Below, one piece after another: positions 1-7,606 of a DNA stretch of 64,000 nucleotides. The stretch comes from SHZI01 sp964417725 (GTDB lineage Bacteria > Pseudomonadota > Gammaproteobacteria > Steroidobacterales > GCA-2729495), in NCBI GenBank assembly GCA_964417725.1, contig CAYQIV010000012.1, positions 34,450 through 98,449 on the forward strand. Reading direction: 5' to 3'. The translations under genes were made by a program, and so were the position numbers. Each line of letters starts with the position of its first letter. Positions within the stretch are counted from its first letter, which is position 1. The notes under the pieces were generated by a model. That model saw nothing but the letters and a program-made list of their open reading frames with translations, searched no databases and was not told where the DNA came from.

Positions 1-853
1 TAAGCATGATCTCGACGGCGGGGACCCGCTGACCATCGAGACCACGAACGAGACGTTGCGAGATGATCGCGCGCAGGTACTGGGATAGATCCATGTAGAC
101 CTGCGCATGCTGCTCTTCCGGGAACAGGTTGATGATGCGATCCAGGGTCTCGGCTGCATTGTTGGCATGCAGGGTGGAGATCGCCAGGTGTCCTGTTCCC
201 GCCAGGTCCATCGCCGCCTGCATGGTCTCCCGGTCGCGGATCTCGCCGATGAGGATCACATCCGGCGCCTCGCGCATGGCGCTTTTCAGCGCCCTGGCAT
301 ATGACCGCGTATCGGTGCCGATCTCGCGCTGGTTGACGATCGATTTCTTGTTGCCGTGCAGGAACTCGATCGGGTCTTCTATGGTGATGATGTGGGATGC
401 GGTCTTTTCATTGCGATGGTTGATCATGCCGGCAAGGGTTGTCGACTTGCCACAGCCGGTCGCGCCGACCATGAGGATGAGTCCACGGCGAAACATCACC
501 AGATCCTTGACGATGGACGGTATGCCCAGTCCATCGAGGTCGGGAATCTGGTTGGTGATGTAGCGCATCACCAGCGCGACATTGCCCCGCTGGCTGAAGA
601 TATTGACGCGAAATCTGCCCAGACCAGGCTTCGACAGCGCGAAGTCGATCTCGAGTTCGCGCGTGAACTCCTCGAACTGCTCCTGGGTCATCAGTTCCAT
701 CGCCGCCTGCCGGACCATCTGCGGCGTCAGTTCGAGCTTGTTCACCGGCATGATCTTGCCGTCGATCTTGATCTTGACCGGGGCATAGCAGGTCATGAAC
801 AGGTCGGAGGCCTTCTTCTCGACCATGAGGTTGAACAGCGGTTCGACATTCAT
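1..853 (-). CDS. PilT/PilU-family type IV pilus retraction ATPase, third paralogue (3' end outside window)
   Basis: A hexameric secretion-type ATPase that would act in the cytoplasm at the base of a type IV pilus. I read 284 residues from the ATG at 853; the C-terminus lies beyond the left edge. Visible are the N-terminal PAS-like region (VEKKASDLFMT), a Walker A motif GATGCGKS at residues 130-137, the Asp box (ITIEDPIEFLH), a Walker B-like stretch (DVILIGEIRD) and the His box (TGHLAISTLHAN). It resembles PilU more than PilT. It lies 28 bp downstream of pilU on the same strand, so the three genes probably form one operon. Its role as a separate accessory motor is inference. The family assignment is firm. 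Confidence 0.9.
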   Translation of the reverse strand, partial: MNVEPLFNLMVEKKASDLFMTCYAPVKIKIDGKIMPVNKLELTPQMVRQAAMELMTQEQFEEFTRELEIDFALSKPGLGRFRVNIFSQRGNVALVMRYITNQIPDLDGLGIPSIVKDLVMFRRGLILMVGATGCGKSTTLAGMINHRNEKTASHIITIEDPIEFLHGNKKSIVNQREIGTDTRSYARALKSAMREAPDVILIGEIRDRETMQAAMDLAGTGHLAISTLHANNAAETLDRIINLFPEEQHAQVYMDLSQYLRAIISQRLVRGLDGQRVPAVEIML

Positions 854-881
854 TGCAACATTCTTCCGTGGCGAGGCCACG

Positions 882-2042
882 CTAGTAGAGCGTGGTTGAC
901 TCCGGCTCCTCTGCCATGCTCAGGCCGCCTGTGTCGTCACCCGGCGATGTCTTGTTGCGCTTGCTTTCCAGCTTGATGCGCAGGCGCAGCTCGTTCTTCG
1001 AGTCGGCGTTGCGCATGGCCTCTTCATAGGAAATCTTGCCGCCCTCGTACAGCTTGTAGAGATCCTGATCAAAGGTCTGCATGCCCATGCGGGTCGATTT
1101 CGCCATGATCTCCTTGATGCGCACCACCTCACCTTTGAAGATCAGGTCGGAGATCAGCGGTGATTGCAGCATGATCTCCATGGCGGCAATGCGTCCTTCA
1201 CCGCTCTCGCGCGGAATCAACCGCTGGGAGACCAGCGCCCGGATGTTGAGCGACATGTCCATCAGAAGCTGCGAACGCTTCTCCTCGGGGAAGAAGTTGA
1301 TGATGCGATCGAGCGCCTGGTTGGCGCTGTTGGCGTGCAGCGTGGCCAGGCAGAGATGCCCGGTTTCGGCAAACTGGATACCGTATTCCATGGTCTCGCG
1401 ATCGCGGATCTCGCCGATGAGGATCACGTCCGGCGCCTGGCGCAGGGTATTCTTGAGCGCGGCATGCCACGACTCGGTGTCGACGCCGACCTCGCGCTGG
1501 CTGACGACGCAGCGACCATGCGGATGGACGTACTCGATCGGGTCCTCGATGGTGACGATATGGCCACGGCTGTTCATGTTGCGATGATGAACCATCGCCG
1601 CCAGCGAGGTCGACTTGCCCGACCCGGTGGCGCCGACGAAGATCACCAGGCCGCGCTTGGTCAGCGCCACGTCCTTGAGCACCTCAGGCAACTCAAGCTC
1701 GTCGAGGGTCGGGATCTTCATGATGATCCGGCGCAGGACCGCGCCGACGTTGCCCTGCTGAATGAATGCACTGACGCGAAAACGCCCGATGCCCTGCGGG
1801 TTGATCGCGAAATTGCATTCCTTGGTGGCGTCGAATTCCCGCGCCTGGCGGTCGTTCATGATGGAACGAACCATGATGGCGGCATCATCGGCACCGAGCG
1901 GCTGGTCGGTCGCGCGGTGGATGTCGCCATCGATCTTGATCGCCGGCGGGAAGCCCACCGTGATGAAAAGGTCGGAGCCGCCGCGGTCCGCCATCTTCTT
2001 CAGCAGCCCCTGCATGAGGCGCGTTGCCTGATCACGTTCCAT
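882..2042 (-). CDS. pilU: Type IV pilus accessory retraction ATPase PilU
   Basis: PilU works with PilT to power pilus retraction and twitching. The 386 residues match the usual PilU length and carry the C-terminal tail that PilT lacks. Motifs: N-terminal GGSDLFITVG, Walker A GATGSGKS at 137-144, Asp box VTIEDPIEYVH, Walker B-like DVILIGEIRD, His box TGHLCLATLHAN. The gene starts 51 bp after the pilT stop and ends 28 bp before a further paralogue, consistent with co-transcription from the pilT promoter. The tail (about residues 345-386) is charged and probably disordered. PilU rather than PilT is chosen on length, the GLVIFVGATG signature and position downstream of pilT. Confidence 0.93.
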   Translation of the reverse strand: MERDQATRLMQGLLKKMADRGGSDLFITVGFPPAIKIDGDIHRATDQPLGADDAAIMVRSIMNDRQAREFDATKECNFAINPQGIGRFRVSAFIQQGNVGAVLRRIIMKIPTLDELELPEVLKDVALTKRGLVIFVGATGSGKSTSLAAMVHHRNMNSRGHIVTIEDPIEYVHPHGRCVVSQREVGVDTESWHAALKNTLRQAPDVILIGEIRDRETMEYGIQFAETGHLCLATLHANSANQALDRIINFFPEEKRSQLLMDMSLNIRALVSQRLIPRESGEGRIAAMEIMLQSPLISDLIFKGEVVRIKEIMAKSTRMGMQTFDQDLYKLYEGGKISYEEAMRNADSKNELRLRIKLESKRNKTSPGDDTGGLSMAEEPESTTLY

Positions 2043-2093
2043 CGTCTGGCCTCCCCGGCACGCCCGTGCCGTCGCTGATGCCGTTCATGCCGC

Positions 2094-3134
2094 TCAGAAC
2101 GCGTCCTTGTTCTGGGCCTTGAAGCGCGCTTCCTCGCGGCTGATCACGCCGCGCGAGAGCAGTTCCTGCAGGTTTTGGTCGAGGGTCACCATGCCGTCCT
2201 TGACGCCGGTCTGTATCGCCGAATACATCTGCGCCACCTTGCCTTCGCGGATCAGGTTGCGGATGGCCGGCGTGCCGATCATGATTTCGTGTGCAGCGAT
2301 TCGCCCACCGCCGATGCGCTTGAGCAGCGCCTGGGAAATGACTGCCCGCAGGGATTCGGAAAGCATGGCCCGCACCATTTCCTTTTCCTGGGCAGGGAAC
2401 ACATCGACGACCCGATCGATGGTCTTGGCGGCCGAACTGGTATGCAAGGTACCGAAAACGAGGTGGCCGGTCTCTGCGGCCGTCAAGGCCAGCCGGATCG
2501 TCTCGAGGTCGCGCATTTCGCCAACCAGGATGACGTCGGGATCTTCGCGCAACGCGGAGCGCAGCGCCTCGCTGAAGCCGAGGGTATCCTTGTGGACCTC
2601 GCGCTGGTTGATCAGGGAGCGCTTGCTTTCGTGCACGAACTCGATGGGGTCCTCGATCGTCAGCACGTGGTCCGGCCGGTTGTCGTTGATGTAGTCGATC
2701 ATCGCCGCCAGCGTCGTCGACTTGCCCGACCCGGTGGGCCCCGTGACCAGCACGATGCCACGGGGGTACATCGAAATATCCTTGAAGATAGGTGGCGCCT
2801 TCAGGTCATCGAGCGTCTGGATCAGTGACGGGATGGTACGAAAAACCGCACCTGGTCCGCGCATCTGATTGAAGGCATTGACGCGGAAGCGCGCCAGCTT
2901 GGGTACCTCGAAGGAAAAGTCAGTCTCGAGGAACTCCTCGAAATCCTTGCGCTGCTTGTCGTTCATGATGTCATAGATCATGCTATGGACATCTTTCGCG
3001 GCCAGCGGCGGCATGTTGATCCGCTTGACGTCGCCGTCGACCCGGATCATGGGTGGCACGCCTGCCGACAGGTGCAGGTCAGACGCGTTGTTCTTGACTG
3101 CGAAAGCCAGCAGTTGCGTGATATCGACAGCCAT
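2094..3134 (-). CDS. pilT: Type IV pilus retraction ATPase PilT
   Basis: PilT is the main hexameric motor that depolymerises type IV pili, giving twitching motility and DNA uptake. The 346 residues match the family. Motifs in order: N-terminal NASDLHLSAG, Walker A GPTGSGKST at 132-140, Asp box LTIEDPIEFVH, Walker B-like DVILVGEMRD, His box TGHLVFGTLHTS, and the PilT-specific AIRNLIRE motif near residue 289, needed for retraction in characterised homologues. It is divergent from yggS with about 110 bp between the starts, the arrangement found in Pseudomonas and many relatives. First gene of the pil operon here. Confidence 0.97.
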   Translation of the reverse strand: MAVDITQLLAFAVKNNASDLHLSAGVPPMIRVDGDVKRINMPPLAAKDVHSMIYDIMNDKQRKDFEEFLETDFSFEVPKLARFRVNAFNQMRGPGAVFRTIPSLIQTLDDLKAPPIFKDISMYPRGIVLVTGPTGSGKSTTLAAMIDYINDNRPDHVLTIEDPIEFVHESKRSLINQREVHKDTLGFSEALRSALREDPDVILVGEMRDLETIRLALTAAETGHLVFGTLHTSSAAKTIDRVVDVFPAQEKEMVRAMLSESLRAVISQALLKRIGGGRIAAHEIMIGTPAIRNLIREGKVAQMYSAIQTGVKDGMVTLDQNLQELLSRGVISREEARFKAQNKDAF

Positions 3135-3244
3135 CGTGCCCCCGGGAAGGCATGCAGATGATGAACCCCCGGCCGCGACAGCCCAATCGATCGCCTGCCG
3201 GGATTGGCAGTGGACATAGTATAGGCAGCGGGAAAGCGCGGGTC

Positions 3245-3961
3245 GTGACGGGAATCACGGAACACCTTGGCCATTTGCAGGGCCGGATCGCACAAGCGGC
3301 GATCGCCTCGGGGCGGACGGCCGATGCAGTCACGCTGGTCGGCGTCAGCAAGGGCCAGCCGATCGAGGCGGTACGCGAGGCGCGCGCGCTCGGCCTGTGC
3401 CACTTCGGCGAGAATTACATCCAGGAAGCCCTGTCGAAGATCAGGCAGGTAGATGAAAATTGCACGTGGCATTTCATCGGCCGCCTGCAGTCGAACAAGA
3501 CGCGGCTGGCGGCTGAGCGCTTCGCCTGGGTGCAGACGGTGGCGACGTCCCGGATCGCCGAGCGCCTTTCGGCTCAGCGCCCCTACTATGCCCCGCCACT
3601 GCAGGTCTGCATCCAGGTCCAGGCCGAAGGAGCGGCGGTACGTGGCGGCTGTGCCGGGGCAGACCTCCTCCAGCTCGCCGGGGTCATCGCCGGGTTGCCG
3701 CGGCTCGCACTGCGCGGGCTGATGTATGTTCCGGCACCCGGCCTCGATGCGGATGAACTGCGGCGACAATACCGCAAGGTCAAGGGTCAGCTCGACGTAC
3801 TGCAGCACGCCGGCCACGGGGTCGATACACTTTCGATGGGCATGTCCGACGATTACACCCTCGCCATAGCGGAAGGCAGCACCATGGTACGTATCGGCAG
3901 CACGTTGTTCGGGCCGCGGGCGCCGCTGGCCTGCCGGCCGGAGGAGCAGACCGATGGCTGA
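3245..3961 (+). CDS. yggS: PLP homeostasis protein, YggS family
   Basis: Cytosolic alanine-racemase-fold protein that binds pyridoxal phosphate and is linked to PLP and amino-acid homeostasis; it has no firmly established enzymatic reaction. An in-frame ATG exists at 3152, but the GTG at 3245 gives a 238-residue protein of normal length and puts the PLP-binding lysine (VGVSK) at residue 36, where the E. coli protein has it. Other signatures are HFIGRLQSNK, SMGMSDDY and MVRIGSTLFG. The stop overlaps the proC start by 8 bp, implying coupled translation. It is divergent from pilT, the classical neighbourhood. Confidence 0.92.
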   Translation: MTGITEHLGHLQGRIAQAAIASGRTADAVTLVGVSKGQPIEAVREARALGLCHFGENYIQEALSKIRQVDENCTWHFIGRLQSNKTRLAAERFAWVQTVATSRIAERLSAQRPYYAPPLQVCIQVQAEGAAVRGGCAGADLLQLAGVIAGLPRLALRGLMYVPAPGLDADELRRQYRKVKGQLDVLQHAGHGVDTLSMGMSDDYTLAIAEGSTMVRIGSTLFGPRAPLACRPEEQTDG

Positions 3962-4784
3962 GCCGCCCGTCATCGGCTTCATCGGCGGCGGACACATGGC
4001 TTCCGCCATCATCCGCGGCCTCCTGGATGCGGGACACCCGGGGCGCTGCATCCGCGTGGCCGAGCCCGATGCCGGACGGCGCGCGGCGCTGTCCCGACTG
4101 GGGGCGATCGGCATCAGTGCCGAAAACGGCGGCGTGGCCACGGAAAGCGCCGTGCTGGTGCTGGCCGTTAAGCCGCAGGTCATGCCCGGCGTGTCACGCC
4201 AGCTGTCCGCAGCCTCCCGGCCGAGAGGCCAGGTGATCCTTTCGGTGGCCGCGGGGACCGGCCTCGGTGCCCTGCAGGGTTGGTTCGGCGCCGGGACGCC
4301 CGTGGTGCGTGTGATGCCCAACCAGCCCGCACTGGCCGGTGCCGGCGTCTCGGTGCTGGTGGCCGGCCCGGAGGTGGACAAGACGCAGCGGGACATCGCC
4401 GAGCGCGTCATGGGCGCCGTCGGCACGGTCAACTGGATCGACGACGAGGCGTTGATGGATGCAGTCACGGCGGTATCCGGCAGTGGACCGGCCTATTTCT
4501 ACCTGCTCGCGGAGCTCGTCGAACAAACCGCCGTCGCATTGGGGCTGCCCGCACCGCTGGCCCGCCAGCTGACGCGCGAAACGGCCGCCGGTGCAGCCCG
4601 TGTCATGCTCGCCGACGACAGGCCGCTGGCCGAGCTGCGCGCGGCCGTCACCTCGCCCGGCGGCACCACGGCAGCGGCGTTGCGCGTCTTCGCAGACGCC
4701 GGCCTTGCAGACACGGTACGGCACGCCCTGACAGCGGCCCGCGACCGATCCCTCGAACTGGGCCGCACGGCCCCACCGGATTGA
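3954..4784 (+). CDS. proC: Pyrroline-5-carboxylate reductase
   Basis: Catalyses the last step of proline synthesis, NAD(P)H-dependent reduction of 1-pyrroline-5-carboxylate to proline, in the cytosol. The 276 residues begin with a Rossmann motif (IGFIGGGHMASA) and carry the family signature region VSGSGPAYFYLLAE near residues 177-190 and the SPGGTTAAAL motif near 235-245. The start codon lies inside the end of yggS, and yggT follows after 13 bp, so the three genes form an operon. Length and motifs are standard and nothing looks degraded. Confidence 0.96.
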   Translation: MAEPPVIGFIGGGHMASAIIRGLLDAGHPGRCIRVAEPDAGRRAALSRLGAIGISAENGGVATESAVLVLAVKPQVMPGVSRQLSAASRPRGQVILSVAAGTGLGALQGWFGAGTPVVRVMPNQPALAGAGVSVLVAGPEVDKTQRDIAERVMGAVGTVNWIDDEALMDAVTAVSGSGPAYFYLLAELVEQTAVALGLPAPLARQLTRETAAGAARVMLADDRPLAELRAAVTSPGGTTAAALRVFADAGLADTVRHALTAARDRSLELGRTAPPD

Positions 4785-4797
4785 CGGAGCACCTGGC

Positions 4798-5382
4798 ATG
4801 CAGAATGCACTGATCTTTATCCTGCGCACCTTGATGGACCTCTACCTGCTGGCCTTCGCGGTACGGCTGCTGATGTACATCGGTCTGAGAGATGGACGCA
4901 ACCCGCTCGCGCAGTTCATCCACCACATCACCAATCCGCTGGTCCAGCCACTGCAGCGACTGGTCCCGGCAATGGGCCGCTTCCATACCGCGACGGCCAT
5001 CGTCCTGGTGGTCCTGCAGGGCGTTGCCAGCTTCGCGCTCATCAAGCTCGGCTGCCTCGGCACGCCCGGGCCGGCACAGCTGCTGGCGCTGGCGCTGCTC
5101 GGCAGCCTGCAGATCCTGCTGCGCGTCTGGTTCTGGTCGATCCTGATCACCGTCGTGCTCAGCTGGATCAACCCGGGGGCATACAACCCGGCGACAGCCG
5201 TGCTGTCAGCGATCTCGGAACCGATCCTCGCACCGATCCGGCGTTACCTGCCGGGCATCGGCGGCTTCGACCTGTCGCCATTGGTCGCCATCATCCTCAT
5301 CCAGGCGCTGTTGATGACGCTGCCGATCGGCCAGATCCAGGCCGGCCTGCTGTGCTTTGGCCGCGGTGGCCCACTGCTATAA
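4798..5382 (+). CDS. yggT: YggT-family integral membrane protein
   Basis: Inner-membrane protein of 194 residues with two tandem YGGT repeats, each of about two transmembrane helices (roughly residues 7-25, 60-85, 95-125 and 160-185). The repeat signature ITNPLVQPLQRLVP (first copy) is echoed by ISEPILAPIRRYLP (second copy). Family members have been linked to osmotic tolerance and to membrane or division site organisation, but the mechanism is not settled. A ribosome binding site (GGAG) precedes the ATG by about 8 bases, and the gene follows proC directly. Confidence 0.9.
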   Translation: MQNALIFILRTLMDLYLLAFAVRLLMYIGLRDGRNPLAQFIHHITNPLVQPLQRLVPAMGRFHTATAIVLVVLQGVASFALIKLGCLGTPGPAQLLALALLGSLQILLRVWFWSILITVVLSWINPGAYNPATAVLSAISEPILAPIRRYLPGIGGFDLSPLVAIILIQALLMTLPIGQIQAGLLCFGRGGPLL

Positions 5383-5463
5383 GCGGTGCAGCGGGACGGC
5401 GCAGACAAGCCCCTTGGGCTGGTTTATAGTAATCCCGCACCACCGCACGACACGGAGCGCACC

Positions 5464-5964
5464 ATGCCTGACACCATGATAAGAATCATCGTTGCGGGAC
5501 TCGTCGCCCTGTCGCTGGCCGGCTGTGGACAGGGTCCCCGGCCACCGGCCGGCAACCCGGAAGCGCCGGCGGCCGAGCCGCCCAATGCCACATCGAAAGA
5601 CTTTGGCACGTATGTGCTGCACTTCAACGCCCTGCGCACCAGCGACCTGACACCCGAGGTGGCACGCACCTACGACATCGTGCGCAGCCCCAACCGCGCC
5701 ATGCTCAACGTATCCGTACTGAAGAAGGTCGAGGGCGCCCCCGCCGTGCCGGTCAGCGCCGAGGTGCGGGCCGAGGCCGTCAACCTAAACCAACAGATGA
5801 AGAACCTGTCCCTGCGCCAGATCCGCGAGGGTGAAGCCATCTACTACATCGGTGATGTCTCCGTGGCCAACGACGAAACGCTGGTCTTCACCGTGCATGC
5901 CACACCGGAAAGTGAAAACCGCCAGTTGTCCGTACGCTTCACCAGGGAGTTCTTCGCCAACTAG
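5464..5964 (+). CDS. DUF4426 family predicted lipoprotein
   Basis: Secreted protein of 166 residues. The start at 5464 is chosen because GGAG lies 6 bases upstream and the N-terminus then forms a lipoprotein signal peptide ending in the lipobox LAGC (Cys about residue 20). The mature part matches the DUF4426 family (FGTYVLHFNALRTSDLTPEVA), a beta-rich domain found beside yggT in many gammaproteobacteria. Its molecular function is unknown. About 80 bp separate it from yggT, so co-transcription is likely. Confidence 0.85.
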   Translation: MPDTMIRIIVAGLVALSLAGCGQGPRPPAGNPEAPAAEPPNATSKDFGTYVLHFNALRTSDLTPEVARTYDIVRSPNRAMLNVSVLKKVEGAPAVPVSAEVRAEAVNLNQQMKNLSLRQIREGEAIYYIGDVSVANDETLVFTVHATPESENRQLSVRFTREFFAN

Positions 5965-6079
5965 CACCCTGTCCTGAAGAATTTCGGTGCGCCGATCCAC
6001 CGGGTGATCCCGGCACGGGACGAGAAGCGAGGGAAATACGCGGCAACGGCGAATCGCGTCGGAAGATGCGGCGCAGTCG

Positions 6080-6766
6080 TCAGATTGTCGGCGGGGCGGA
6101 AGACTGGGCCGCGGACGGATTCAGCCTCGCCCGTCGTTGCAGCCACTGTGCAACGGTGGCCCGCAGCACGGTCAGCCTGCCATGAAAAAAGTGATCGACG
6201 CCCGGCAGGATGGCGAGATCCGGTGCAGGCTTCAGCCCGGCAACCCAGTGGCGCACCTCGTCGCACGGCACGACACCATCGGCATCGCCCTGCACCACCA
6301 GCCACGGGCAACCGGGGCGGGCACCGTCAGTCAGGCTGGCCATGCGCCGCACGGGTGGGGCGATGCTGACGAGGCGGCTGGCACCGAGCTGTCGTGCCGC
6401 CCCGATCGCCACCGCGGCACCAAACGAGAAACCAGCCAGCCACAACGCCGCCCCGGGGTATCGATCCCGGGCCCAGGCCGCCACCGCCAGTACATCGTCG
6501 ACTTCACCGTGGCCCTCGCCGTGATCGCCCTCGCTGGCACCGACACCCCGAAAATTGAAGCGCACTGCCGGGACGGAAAGGTCGTTTGCCACCCGCGACA
6601 GGGTGTGGACAACCTTGTTCTGCATGGTGCCCTGGTGCAGCGGATGGGGGTGGCAGATCACGGCCACGGCAGCGGGCGCCGCCACAGGCGGATACTCGAG
6701 CAACGCCTCGATATGACCGGCCGGACCAGCCAGTGTCAGCGCTTCCCGCGTCACGCCGCCGGACAT
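6080..6766 (-). CDS. Alpha/beta hydrolase (COG2945-like)
   Basis: Predicted cytosolic serine hydrolase of 228 residues with an alpha/beta fold and unknown substrate. It shows the early HPHPLHQGTMQNKVV loop and the RFNFRGVGASEG segment typical of this subgroup, a nucleophile elbow GFSFG around residue 110, a later Asp (VVQGDADGVV) and a terminal catalytic His (GVDHFFHGR). No signal peptide. It is convergent with the DUF4426 gene across about 115 bp in which I see no strong terminator. Family is clear, substrate unknown. Confidence 0.85.
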   Translation of the reverse strand: MSGGVTREALTLAGPAGHIEALLEYPPVAAPAAVAVICHPHPLHQGTMQNKVVHTLSRVANDLSVPAVRFNFRGVGASEGDHGEGHGEVDDVLAVAAWARDRYPGAALWLAGFSFGAAVAIGAARQLGASRLVSIAPPVRRMASLTDGARPGCPWLVVQGDADGVVPCDEVRHWVAGLKPAPDLAILPGVDHFFHGRLTVLRATVAQWLQRRARLNPSAAQSSAPPTI

Positions 6767-6816
6767 TGACCACCTGCCCCATGGCCAGCGACCGATATCA
6801 TCACCATGATGTCCCG

Positions 6817-7485
6817 TCAGAACCGATAGCCGAGTCCGAGTGCCACGACCGGGTACAGCTCGTATTGGTCGAGGTCATCCTCGAGTTCGGACGCTTCGGC
6901 CGCCAGCGCATCGAGCAGAACCGGGTTGGCGCTCAGGGTACCGCCGACGGATCGCAACTCGACATCGGGTGAGCCCTGGAACAGCACGCCGAGGTCGACA
7001 CTGAAGATCAACCCCCCGTCGTTCCGCCCCCACAGCCAGCCCAGACCAAGGAACGGTGCCGAACTACCGAGGTCCACCTGCGCCTGCAAGGTGCCGACCT
7101 CGGCCGTCGTGAATGTCACGCCGCCGATGTCGTAGCCGCCGCCCGCACGCGGTCGCCCCGTCCCCTCAAGGCGGTTGTCGGTGGCAAACCAGCCCGCACT
7201 GAGACGAAAGGCCCCGGCAAACGGGTGCCAGTCCAGATAAGCGCCGAAGTTGGACAAGTCGAGGTCGGCCTCGTAATCGATGCCGCTTTCCTCACCGTCC
7301 TGATCCAGCGAGAACGCGTGGCCGGCAACACGCAGCGCAAGGCGTGCATTGAACGCGTAGCCGGCTTCTGCACCGAAGCCGAGCGTGCTGGCCACGACGC
7401 CTGCGGAAAAATCCCCGGCCCTGGCCGCCGGTGCCATGAAACCGGCCAGCAGCAGCGCCGCCAGCCAGACCCGTTGGTGGTGCAT
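6817..7485 (-). CDS. Small outer-membrane beta-barrel protein of unknown function
   Basis: 222 residues with a clear Sec signal peptide (LAALLLAGFMAPAARA, cleavage after about residue 23), followed by alternating hydrophobic strands and a C-terminal GLGYRF ending in Phe, the usual BAM recognition signature. Repeated features such as YLDWHPFAGAFRLSAGW resemble a family of uncharacterised barrels seen across gammaproteobacteria. A GGAG sits about 8 bases before the ATG. It is in the same direction as the hydrolase 50 bp downstream. No function can be assigned. Confidence 0.75.
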   Translation of the reverse strand: MHHQRVWLAALLLAGFMAPAARAGDFSAGVVASTLGFGAEAGYAFNARLALRVAGHAFSLDQDGEESGIDYEADLDLSNFGAYLDWHPFAGAFRLSAGWFATDNRLEGTGRPRAGGGYDIGGVTFTTAEVGTLQAQVDLGSSAPFLGLGWLWGRNDGGLIFSVDLGVLFQGSPDVELRSVGGTLSANPVLLDALAAEASELEDDLDQYELYPVVALGLGYRF

Positions 7486-7606
7486 CGTCGATCTCCAGCC
7501 CAGACCCGGTGCACAGGTTCACGGATCGGCGCATGGCTTGCCGTGAACTGCCCCACACTTGCATGCCCGGCCCCGGAACGGATGACCGGGCACGCACATG
7601 GGCGCG

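Noticed and set aside
3204..3225. TTGGCA and TATAG-like elements between pilT and yggS as a promoter
   Set aside because: Spacing between the hexamers is much shorter than 16-18 bp.
3047..4468. Long minus-strand frame over yggS and proC
   Set aside because: Antisense shadow; Pro/Arg-rich, and the plus strand carries clear enzyme motifs.
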